The notes beneath the pieces were generated by a model. It did no database searches, had not been told where the DNA came from, and was given only the letters and a program-made list of their open reading frames with translations. A stretch of 64,000 nt of DNA from Nemophila menziesii (lineage: Eukaryota > Streptophyta > Magnoliopsida > Boraginales > Hydrophyllaceae), in contig JARWIR010000001.1 of NCBI GenBank assembly GCA_029959085.1, positions 16,545,730 through 16,609,729 of the forward strand, given 5' to 3'. The position numbers were made by a program, and so were the translations under genes. This document shows positions 21,573-31,250 of the stretch, piece after piece. Position 1 is the stretch's first letter. Every line of letters starts with the position of its first letter.

Positions 21573-22316
21573 TGTTGGTCAAATGAGATTTTACCCAAGT
21601 GATGACCTCAATTTAAAGAAATGATTCGAATATTGATACGTTTATTCTATTTGTAAAGATTAACGTAATATATTCATTTGGTTAAAATCATTTGAAATTG
21701 AATGAGAAATTGAGTCATAGAATTTGAAGAAATTAAAAAAAAAAAGATGTAATTTTTTATTTTTTTGTTTACTTTGGTTATGAAGCAAAGCAAAGCGAAG
21801 AAAAAAAAATAGGACTGCTGGGCCTGGGGTTCAAACTTGGGCCTCCAGGCTGGTGGGCTTTTGGGCCAGAGTTTCATATCTGGACCAGCCTATGCTTTGG
21901 TCTTCATCAGTAAACGTTGCGTCTCTTAATATAACGTATCTTCAAATGAAACGTTACAACTCTTTGCCAAATCCACCTTTTCATCTTCTATAAATAGTTG
22001 GCCAACTCAAACATTTTCATTCATTGATTTTTCAAAGCATTAAAATTAGAAGAGAGAGATAGAAAGAAGCAGCATTATTAAGTTCGTCGAAATTCTCAAG
22101 AATTCGTGTGTCAGTTTCTTTTGAATAGTTTTGTCGTTGTATCCTGGAGGTTGAAGCCAACAAACGTAAGACACCGGTACGTGGCCTAAAAACCTTAAAG
22201 ACATCGGATCCAATCCGAGCCTCGACAAGTAAAGTTATTTATTTATATATACTTCTATTTTATTTCTGCATTAGTTTCTATATTGTTTTACTGGTTTATA
22301 CAAATAAAACATAACA
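21573..22316 (+). repeat. Copia 5' LTR
   Basis: 744 bp, TG...CA ends with 4-bp inverted repeat TGTT/AACA. Contains TATAAATA at 21989-21996. Differs from the 3' LTR at 21703 (T/G), 21915, 21925 and 22085 (all C here, T there), plus A-run lengths at about 21734 and 21801. Confidence 0.95.
21989..21996 (+). promoter_or_regulatory. TATA box of the 5' LTR
   Basis: TATAAATA in the CT-flanked context ttctataaatagttggcc. It is repeated in the 3' LTR at 27183-27190. It is the likely start signal for element RNA, with transcription expected 25-35 bp downstream. Confidence 0.6.
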
Positions 22317-22848
22317 ATTTAAGGTATTTTATGATTCACGTGGTATAAACCAGAAAACATTTTCTTTTTATGTTCTTATAAACTTTACTTTTGGATTTTT
22401 TTTTTGGGTCTGTGTATACAGAACATGAATATTACATTCTATTTCTTTTCTCTTATTCTGATTTCTAGGCTTGTGTATACATACTAGAAAAATACTCGCT
22501 TACTAACGTCACATTACGTTGTAATATTAGTGTGTTTTTTAACAACTAATATCAATCTTGCTAGTATCGGAATACTTGTCGAACCTTGTGGTTTGAAAAT
22601 TTTCCGCTAAAAGAATTCCTAATTGATTGAGATTCTTTTTTTTACCTGAATTGATTATCTCTTTAATTTCTTCGATCCTCTACAACAAGAATATAAAAAC
22701 TTGGGGGACTAACAAGAATATAAAAACTTGGGAAATTAAAATGATTTAATCATTTTGTCGTAAGAAAGAATCAAGTTTTTGTGTTGTCTTTTAGTGAGAA
22801 AGGTTGAATAATTCGTGTGCTTGAATTATCTATAATATTGTGTAATCC
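22317..22848 (+). other. Copia leader, primer-binding region not recognisable
   Basis: The usual Copia primer site complementary to initiator tRNA-Met (TGGTATCAGAGC) is not present directly after the LTR. Only a weak tggtataaacc occurs at about 22340. Either it uses another primer or the site is mutated. The rest is AT-rich leader. Confidence 0.5.
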
Positions 22849-23055
22849 TTGGTAATTGAAATGATGTCTACCAAGATAAACAATATGTCCAGAAATGATG
22901 GAATCAGTAACAACATACCATCAGCAATTTCACTTATGGAAAATACATTTGTGGGACATGATCCCAACTCTTATAGACCCGTTGAGGAGTCTAAGAGGTT
23001 AAATGGAAATGACTATCTGTGTAAAGGAATAGACGGCTTAAATCACAGAGGGTAA
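22849..23055 (+). pseudogene. Copia gag remnant (about 68 codons)
   Basis: Reads MVIEMMSTKINNMSRND... with RLNGNDY near its end, then stops. Copia gag normally runs over 200 residues and ends in a CCHC knuckle. Neither the core nor the knuckle is here, and the protease begins about 80 bp later. Most of gag has been deleted. Confidence 0.6.
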
Positions 23056-23119
23056 AGGCAATTCCATGAAAGGAAAATAAGGCCTAGCAACCATGACTAA
23101 GATCAAATAAGACTGATTT

Positions 23120-26100
23120 TACTACAGTAGTTTCCAAAGTAAATTTGGTTGGCAATACCAAACACTGGTGGGTGGATACTTGGGCCACCTGACATGTGTG
23201 TTCAAGACATACAAAGTTGCAACTACTGAAGAGACTTTATGTATGGAAAATTTCTCTACATCAAAAGTAGTTGGATCTGGAATCGTTATTCTAATAATAA
23301 CTTCTAAAAAAAAAAGAGTTGAGTCTCTATAACGTTCCACATGTGCCTGACATTAGAAGGAATCTAGTTTCAGGTTCGTTATTGAGTAAGAATGACTTTA
23401 AACTAGTATTGAAGTCTGATAAATTTATTCTCACTAAAGGTGGGATATTTGTGGGTAAAGGGTATCTATGTGATGGTTTATTTAAGATGAATAATATGAC
23501 CATAGTACCTACCAAAATGTAACCGAGTAAGTAATATATCCTTGACTCACCTTATTTATGGCACGATAGATTAGGAGATGTTAATTTTGGTTCATTAAGT
23601 AAGTTAGTAAACATCGGGTTACTATCTAATGTGAACTTCAATTCTCAAAAGGAATGTGAAGTATGCGTTGAGTCAAAATTAACAAAAACCTCATTTAAAT
23701 CTATAGAAAGGACTTTAGTACCTTTAGAGTTAATTCACAATGACATATGTGACTTAAAATTTGTGCAAACTTAAAATGGAAAAAAGTATTTCATAAATTT
23801 CATTGACGATTGCACAAGGTATTGTCAAATATACTTGCTTCGAAGTGAGGATGAGGCCTTAGAAGCATTTATGCAATACAAAACTGAAGTTGAGAATCAA
23901 CTAAATAAAAAGATTAAGAATCTTAGAACAGATAGGGGAGGAGAATATGTGTCTCCTTTTGAGGAGTTTTGCGCTAAACATGGAATCATCCATCAAAGCA
24001 CGGCCCCTCACTCACCTCAACAAAATGGGATTGTTGAAAGCAAGAACCACACGCTGAAGGAAATGATGAATACCTTGTTGATACCACAGAACTTGTGGGG
24101 AGAGGCTTTGCTCACCGCAAATCACACCCTCAACAAGGTACCACACAAGAAGGTAGATAAAACTCCTTACAAATTATGGAAAGGAAAACCACATTCCTTC
24201 AAATACTTAAAAGTGTGGGGATGCTTGGCAAAGGTAGCAATTCTTGCTCCTAAAATAGTCAAAATGGGACCAAAGACCATAGATTGCGTCTTTATTGGAT
24301 ATGCTCACAACAATGCTGCATATAGATTCCTGGTACACAAATCTTGTCATGTTGACATTAACGTCAATATGGTGATTGAATCAAGAAATGCACATTTCTT
24401 TGAAACAGCCTTTCCGTACAAGACCACACCAGAATCTGGTTCCTTAAAAAGAACACGTGATGCAATTGAATAAGAGCATGATCAAGAATCATTGCCAACT
24501 GAAAAGCAAGATAAAGAATCATTGCCAAATGAAGGAGAACCAAGAAGAAGTAAGCGGATTAGAACCTCTACGTCTTTTGGTCCTGACTTTCTATCTTACA
24601 TGCTAGATGACGAACCGCGAACATTCAAGGAGGCTATGTCAAACCCTGACACCCCATACTGGAAAGAAGCGGTAAATAGCGAGATAGATTCCATTATGCA
24701 AAACCATACATGGGAACTAGTGGATCTCCCTCCTGGGAATAAACCACTTGGATGTAAATGGATATCCAAGAACAAACTAAAGACCGATGGGTCTATTGAA
24801 AAATACAAGGCTCGCCTTGTTGTAAAAGGTTATAGTAAAAAAGAAAGACTTGACTATTTTGATACTTATTCTCCAGTCACGAGAATATCATCCATTCGAA
24901 TGTTAATCGCTATAGCTTCAATATACAAGCTCGAAATACATCAAATGGATGTAAAAACAGCCTTCCTAAATGGAGAACTAAATGAAGAGATATATATGGA
25001 ACAACTTGAGGGTTACGTAGTTCCAGGTAAGGAGAAGCAAGTATGTAAGCTTGTTAAATCTTTATATGGTTTAAAACAGGCACCGAAGCAATGGCATGAC
25101 AAATTTGATAGATTCATGATCTCGAATGATTTCAAGATCAATGAATGTGACAAATGCGTTTATGTAAAACGAAATTAGATTGGATATGTCATTGTCTGTT
25201 TATATGTGGATGATATGTTAATCATTGGAAGTAACAATGATGTGATTAAATTCACCAAAAGGATGCTTTCAAGTAAGTTTGACATGAAAGATCTAGGCCT
25301 TGCGGATGTTATTTTGGGTATCAAGATTCTCCGAACATCTGAAGGTATTATACTATCTCAATCACACTATATTGAGAAAGTATTAAACAAATTTAGTAAT
25401 GGCGACACACATATCGCCAAGACACCTGTTGATGTAAGTTTACATCTTGCTAAGAACACTGTGATATGATCAACCAGTTTGAGTACTCTCGGATTATTGG
25501 GAGTCTCATGTACTTAACGAAGTGCACTAGGTTAGATATAGCACATGCAGTAAGCAAGCTAAGTAGGTTTACACATAATCCGGGGAAGAACCACTGGATT
25601 GCTATTGTAAGAATTCTAAGGTATCTTAGATACACTATGAACGAAGGGTTGTTGTACACAGGATATCCAGCTGTACTAGAAGGATACAGTGATGCGAACT
25701 AGATATCAGACTCCACCAACTCAAAATCCACAAGTGGATTTGTCTACATGTTAGGAGGAGCAGTTGTGTCTTGGAAATCCACTAAGCAAACGTGCATAGC
25801 CAGATCCACTATGGAATCTGAGTTTATAGCTTTAGACAAAGCTGCTGAAGAAGCCGAGTGGCTTTGGAATTTCCTAAAGGATATTCCTAATTGGCCAAAG
25901 CCTGTGTCAGCTATCTGCATACATTGCGATAGTCAAAGTGCCATTGGTAGGGCACTAAATGAAATGTATAACGGTAAGTCTAGACACATACGTCGTAGAC
26001 ACAATACCGTTAGACAATTGCTCTCAAACGTAATTATCACAATTGATTATGTTCGATCAAAGGATAATATAGCTGATCCACTGACCAAAGGTTTACAAAG

Positions 26101-26164
26101 AGAGCAAGTGCGAGTGTTGTCAAGGGGAATGGGTCTTAAGCCTACGAAAGCTGAGTTGCCATGA
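23120..26164 (+). pseudogene. Copia pol: protease, integrase, RT, RNase H (broken)
   Basis: Protease: WWVDTWATxHVCS at 23166-23201, where the catalytic DTG/DSG reads DTW and the Arg codon is a TGA (23190-23192). Then VPDIRRNLVSGSLLSKN, GKGYLCDGLFKMN, stop at 23520. Integrase: HDRLGDVNF, CEVC, HNDICDL, a stop at 23772, DRGGEYVSPF and NGIVESKNHTL give the zinc finger and DDE core. Stop at 24471. RT: WKEAVNSEIDSI, LVVKGY, MDVKTAFLNGEL, stop at 25176, CLYVDDMLI (catalytic). A frameshift near 25465 precedes RNase H: YSDAN, stop at 25700, [39 protein letters not shown]. Confidence 0.93.
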
Positions 26165-26767
26165 TGGGAACCCTACCTAGCAGAGTGGAGATCCCACAAT
26201 CTAGGTTCAAAGGGAAAACTGAATCATGAAACTGCAACTTGGTGCGACGCACTGTGGGGAGAACTCCCCAAACCATTCCTAGGACAAGTTTAAACAGTGC
26301 TACTTGTAAAAGTGAAGGATAAGTTAAACTTTTAATGGTTATTGTATCTTAGATAACATAAGATAGAGTAATGCAGAATACTCTCGACAAGAGACCACCT
26401 ATATGAATAACATGGGTAGGGCCGCCCTACGAGAATTTTTAAAGGCGAAATTCTCCGACGGTTATTCATGAAATACCAGGAGTTGTCCAGGGCCGTAAAT
26501 GGACACAACCGTGAGAACCAAATAATGTTTGGAAGTATACTATGTAAGTTCTATTGTCTTGGTTTACACAAAAGCTGAATAGTTCAAGACATCACGTTCA
26601 CTAGTTAGCAAGTAAATCCGATAGCTCTTACTACAGAAGGTTCAAGGCCAAAAGCTACCTTTCTCGATGTAGTATTCTTCTACGCTTCTCTCTCGCTCTC
26701 TCTCGTATTTAGCATTCTTTTGCATATTTTTTTAAGGTGGTTAGTCAATTTCCATTCATGTGGGGAT
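26165..26767 (+). other. Copia 3' untranslated region and polypurine tract
   Basis: About 600 bp of non-coding element sequence. The end tgtggggat directly before the 3' LTR corresponds to the polypurine tract (Copia elements often have gtgggagat at this place), which primes second-strand synthesis. Confidence 0.7.
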
Positions 26768-27510
26768 TGTTGGTCAAATGAGATTTTACCCAAGTGATGA
26801 CCTCAATTTAAAGAAATGATTCGAATATTGATACGTTTATTCTATTTGTAAAGATTAACGTAATATATTCATTTGGTTAAAATCATTTGAAATTGAAGGA
26901 GAAATTGAGTCATAGAATTTGAAGAAATTAAAAAAAAAGATGTAATTTTTTATTTTTTTGTTTACTTTGGTTATGAAGCAAAGCAAAGCGAAGAAAAAAA
27001 AAATAGGACTGCTGGGCCTGGGGTTCAAACTTGGGCCTCCAGGCTGGTGGGCTTTTGGGCCAGAGTTTCATATCTGGACCAGCCTATGCTTTGGTCTTCA
27101 TCAGTAAACATTGCGTCTTTTAATATAACGTATCTTCAAATGAAACGTTACAACTCTTTGCCAAATCCACCTTTTCATCTTCTATAAATAGTTGGCCAAC
27201 TCAAACATTTTCATTCATTGATTTTTCAAAGCATTAAAATTAGAAGAGAGAGATAGAAAGAAGCAGCATTATTAAGTTTGTCGAAATTCTCAAGAATTCG
27301 TGTGTCAGTTTCTTTTGAATAGTTTTGTCGTTGTATCCTGGAGGTTGAAGCCAACAAACGTAAGACACCGGTACGTGGCCTAAAAACCTTAAAGACATCG
27401 GATCCAATCCGAGCCTCGACAAGTAAAGTTATTTATTTATATATACTTCTATTTTATTTCTGCATTAGTTTCTATATTGTTTTACTGGTTTATACAAATA
27501 AAACATAACA
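26768..27510 (+). repeat. Copia 3' LTR
   Basis: 743 bp copy of the 5' LTR, TGTTGG...AACA, with TATAAATA at 27183-27190. Three of its four differences from the 5' LTR are T where the other has C. Confidence 0.95.
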
Positions 27511-27515
27511 AAACT
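27511..27515. repeat. Copia target-site duplication, right
   Basis: aaact, matching 21568-21572 exactly. Confidence 0.9.
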
Positions 27516-28696
27516 AAGTAAAGAGGCTGTCATGATATTTTCAATATCTTAGTTATTGTACGAGACAAAAGAGAATATATGAACTTTACTTAATCTAGAA
27601 GCTATATAGATGTACTACTACACGCGAGATAACGAAAAAGAAATAGAATTAAATTACTATACAAATTGTTCTTTATGGGGTACTGAGTCTGTGATGATAT
27701 TTTCTATTTCTTTCTGATCTAAATTTGCAGACTGTGGATTAATTGATACTTTCAATCGAGTCTTCCATCTAGAGAACCACAAATGAATCACCTCTACTCA
27801 ATAATGAAACACACAAGCTGAGTCAGTCACCTGGATATTCCATCGAACAAGTTACAAGCACTTCACGAACGGAGAATAGCTTCACGAATGGAAATTAGAG
27901 ATGGCTTTGACAGAATCTTCAGTGCGATTGACAGCTCTTCGACGGTGAGGTGCACCACCACCTCGCTACCACCGCCTTGCACCACCACCTCGACCCACCA
28001 CCACGCCGCCTTCCATGAAACACAGGTCTCGTCCGTTCATGAACCCACGCCGGCGCAGCAAAGCTCCGGCACAAACAGAGCTGTATCGTTACGTCTTGTC
28101 GGCGAAGCTCCGGCACGAACGCAGCAAAGCTTTTCGCCGCCTTCCATGGAAACAGGTGCGACTTGGATCTCGAAGCTCACCTAGTTGCTGCATCGCGCTC
28201 GGAAGGTGCTCGCCTGAGATGAACAATAGAGACCGCTGCCCACCGTCGGCTAGTTGCGGCAGTCTTCTCAGTCTTTGCCGGAGAGTTGACCAAAGGTGGG
28301 ATTTGAAAAACGTTGAAAAGTGCTGCAGCAAACCTAGAGGAGAGAGAGAGTATTTAGGCTTTTATTATTTTTTTGTTATAAAGTAATATATATAGGATAC
28401 TAAAAACAAAAAGAGGTAGGATAGTAATTAGGATTTTTGTCTATAGTGTTAATTTTCTATCGTGACCTTTAGTAAGAAGAGTAAATCTACCTAGTCTTGT
28501 TGGGTCTTATGGTGGTGTTTTCAAGACTCTTTAGATAATAATCTCATTAAAAAATTGACGGAGAAATACGGTCAATATAATTCTACCCAAACACTTTGAT
28601 AGGCAAATAAACTATGTTAGGGTGTAAGGCGAAGGATTCAGACATAATTTTATACAACAAACGATAGAAGAAACTACAAATATAATCGTTTAACTT
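27516..28696. other. Non-coding stretch with a GC-rich island
   Basis: 27516-27880 is AT-rich and unremarkable. 27890-28330 is GC-rich with CCACCACC and repeated forms of aagctccggcacgaac. Open frames exist on both strands but none has a recognisable domain, so I do not call a gene. On the minus strand, tatatatattac near 28385-28400 followed by ctctctctcctctag resembles a promoter and leader reading into the island. A captured gene fragment or element end is possible. Confidence 0.35.
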
Positions 28697-28917
28697 TTAG
28701 AGCCTTGGGATTAATTATTTTAAAATTAAATGTTTTTAATTAAAATTTAAATACTTATAAAAAATATTTTAACATTAAAAGTCACTTTAATTATTTTTTT
28801 TAATAATCACTTATCTAGTACTTTTTTTAAAAATAATTTTAAAAATTTAAAATATTTTTAAAAAGTCAAAATCAGATTATTTTAAAGAAACAATCCCAAA
28901 CGAGCACTTAATATAAG
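28697..28917. mobile_element. MITE-like element
   Basis: Left end gagccttgggattaattatttt and right end aagaaacaatcccaaacgagcac are approximate inverted repeats around about 200 bp of AT-rich DNA. Similar in style to 14845-15078. Target duplication not resolved. Confidence 0.45.
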
Positions 28918-29290
28918 TCTAACTAAATAAACTTTTTATTTAAGGTCGGAAGGCTAAACTAAATCTTTAGTTTAGATTTTTATTTTTTTTATCTTTTATC
29001 TTTTATCTTATTTTTATATTTTTATATTTTTATATTTTCAATAATTTTTGTACTTTTTTTTTAATTAATACCCTTGTACAAAGGTGTGTACCTATTTTTT
29101 CTGAGGGTACGTACCTATGCCGGGTTTTAAATTTTGTAATGTCATATATTATATAATTGCTTTATAAGTTATAATATCATTTTTTGTTTTGTCCATCTTA
29201 ACGTCCTATTACTGTACCCAAGAGTTGTAACCAAGCCCATTTAAAAGACCAGACCATCTCCACTAAGTGTTCCAAACAGTTTTTTAACCC
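28918..29290. other. AT-rich stretch, no gene seen
   Basis: Low-complexity DNA. Nothing recognised. Confidence 0.4.
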
Positions 29291-29298
29291 AATTAGTC

Positions 29299-29839
29299 TA
29301 GGGATGGTAATGGTTATGGTTTAAAACCGAAACCGATTATGCAACCATGGATAAAACTGTTAAATATGGTTTTAGAAAGTGTAACAGATGGTTAAATCCG
29401 TTAGGTTATGGTTTTAGACAAAAATAAAACCGAATAACCAAAGATCCGTTTCTTATCATCTATTTTTGTATATTTTATAATAGTGTAGATAAAAAAATAT
29501 TTCTATATCTCAAAACTAGAATCTAAATATTAAATTAACAAAAAAAAGTAATAAATATGTTATTTAAATAAGGATCGCCATAATATTTATATACTTTGAA
29601 GATTTTTCTTGTATTTGTGATCTTATTTTAAGAATTCTCAGTATATTTATAAAGGTATAGTTTGATTATGGTTAAAATCTGAAAAAACCGTTTAAAACAT
29701 CGAATACAAATTATTCGGTTATGGTTTTAAAAAGTAAGTCTAATGGTTAAATCCGTTAGGATTTGGTTTTTTATAAATTTAATGGTTATGGACACGATTT
29801 TGATTTTTTTTGCAATAATTCGATCTGTTGCCATCCCTA
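29299..29839. mobile_element. hAT-type MITE with perfect 8-bp target duplication
   Basis: 541 bp, starting tagggatggtaatgg and ending gttgccatcccta (terminal inverted repeat). Flanked by aattagtc at 29291-29298 and 29840-29847. Interior repeats ggttatggtttaaaaccg-type words. An 8-bp duplication and TAGGG ends point to the hAT superfamily. No transposase, so it must be moved in trans. Confidence 0.88.
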
Positions 29840-29847
29840 AATTAGTC

Positions 29848-30624
29848 GTGCCCAATGGGTTGTACCCTGCAAAACAATGACATACTTTTTTTATGTTAAA
29901 AAATAAACAATCTCTTCACATTCACTGGAACAAAAAACAATCAAAAAAGAATTGACGGACCCAAAAAGGTCTGTACCCCAAGGGCTAACCACCTTCACTC
30001 TCGCATAGGAAACACAAAAAAAAAATCATCTCTTCACTTTAAACTCGCATAAGAACAAAAAACAATAAGAAAATCTCTTCACATAAAGGGTTGTACCCTA
30101 ATGCGTCTACCCTAAGCCAAAAAATGAACTTTTTACTGCAAAACAATTAACATCAGAAGTCTAAGGGTTAAACCCCAATGGCTGGACCCTACACCATCTT
30201 TTTACTTGCGAATAAATAAAAAATTAACATCACAAGCAAAAACAAAGTAAATCACCCTCTCAGTGAAAAAAATAAAATAGTGAAACATGATAAATAACAA
30301 CACCCTCTCAGCGGTAATAAAAAAAAATAAACAATTAACAAAATCAGATCTAAGAGATATGGGTGAAGACCTATGCACGAACGGCGACGGAGAGATTAGG
30401 GGGTCTGGTTCGCGGAGGCGGCAGATTTCGTCTGCAGGAGCATGGCGGCTGCGGTTTCAGATAATGGAGCTTGGACCACGATGGTGGTGGAGACTGGACC
30501 GCGAACGACATGAAGGTGAGACCCGAGGCACGCGAGATGGTGGTGAATGTCCACGACAACTGCAGTTTCTTCTGGATGAGGGTAACGAAGGGTTCCAGGC
30601 GGTGGCTCTTTTGTTCATTAGAGA

Positions 30625-30721
<97 letters not shown>

Positions 30722-31250
30722 GTGGATGTGGGTTTCTTGTGCAGAGGAGCAACAAAGATAGACGTGTTTGGTTTGGTTCCGATTTGAAATAGAGAGAGAA
30801 GAGAGAATGGGATGAGAAAGAAAGATATAGAGTGTTATTTGATTTCCAAATCCTAATGGGTTTTTTGTTTTTGTTTCTAAAAATCCACTATGTATTAGAG
30901 GGAAGGGTGGATATTTGGTTTTTTTATTTTTTCAGTTGGGTACTAATGGATCATTTAGGGTTGGAGTTTGTTATTTTAGGATTATTGCCCAAGAAACATC
31001 TCAAGTTAGAATTAATTCTCTGTCACCTCAACCATCATTTTTTTGCCCATAAAAGACACATATATTTTGCTTTTTTCGTTTCTTTCCCATAAAAAGAGTC
31101 GTTTGAGTTATGGAAAACTTCCCATAACTCAAACTTTGAGTCATGAGAACCTTCCCATTACTCGTTGTTTTTTAAAAAAGACGGTGCATTTTTGGGGCAA
31201 GGGTGTAAGATGGCAGATACCTATTGTGCATTAACCCTTTATTTTATTAC
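29848..31250. other. Unclassified region: spaced palindromic words, GC-rich part and (GA)n
   Basis: Starts with A/C-rich DNA carrying gggttgtaccc (29857-29867, 30088-30098), ggtctgtacccc (near 29969) and ggctggaccc (30180-30189). Then comes a GC-rich part at 30360-30620 with open frames but no domain, then the (GA)n array. On the minus strand the (CT)n looks like a leader. The layout resembles 52040-53620. Possibly one family of non-autonomous element; no coding function is claimed. Confidence 0.35.
30628..30718. repeat. (GA)n microsatellite, about 91 bp
   Basis: Uninterrupted GA dinucleotides. The 166-codon open frame across it (30287-30787) gets its Arg-Glu tract only from this repeat and is not taken as a gene. 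Confidence 0.97.

Larger units (their letters stand above)
21573..27510 (+). mobile_element. Complete Ty1/Copia LTR retrotransposon, young but coding-dead
   Basis: 5938 bp: left LTR 21573-22316, internal region 22317-26767, right LTR 26768-27510, with target duplication aaact on both sides. Domain order protease, integrase, RT, RNase H identifies Copia. LTRs begin TGTTGG and end AACA and differ by four substitutions and two A-run length changes in about 744 bp, which indicates recent integration. Yet the coding region carries most of a gag deletion, at least five in-frame stops and a frameshift, so this copy needed proteins from another element. Confidence 0.95.

Noticed and set aside
22046..22228. 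60-residue minus-strand open frame, repeated identically at 27240-27422
   Set aside because: It is identical only because both copies lie in the two LTRs. No domain, and antisense to the element.
27888..28386. Overlapping open frames in GC-rich DNA
   Set aside because: GC-rich composition removes stops on both strands; no domain, no clear splice structure.
30287..30787. 166-residue open frame with a long Arg-Glu tract
   Set aside because: The tract is a translated (GA)n microsatellite, and the rest has no recognisable domain.
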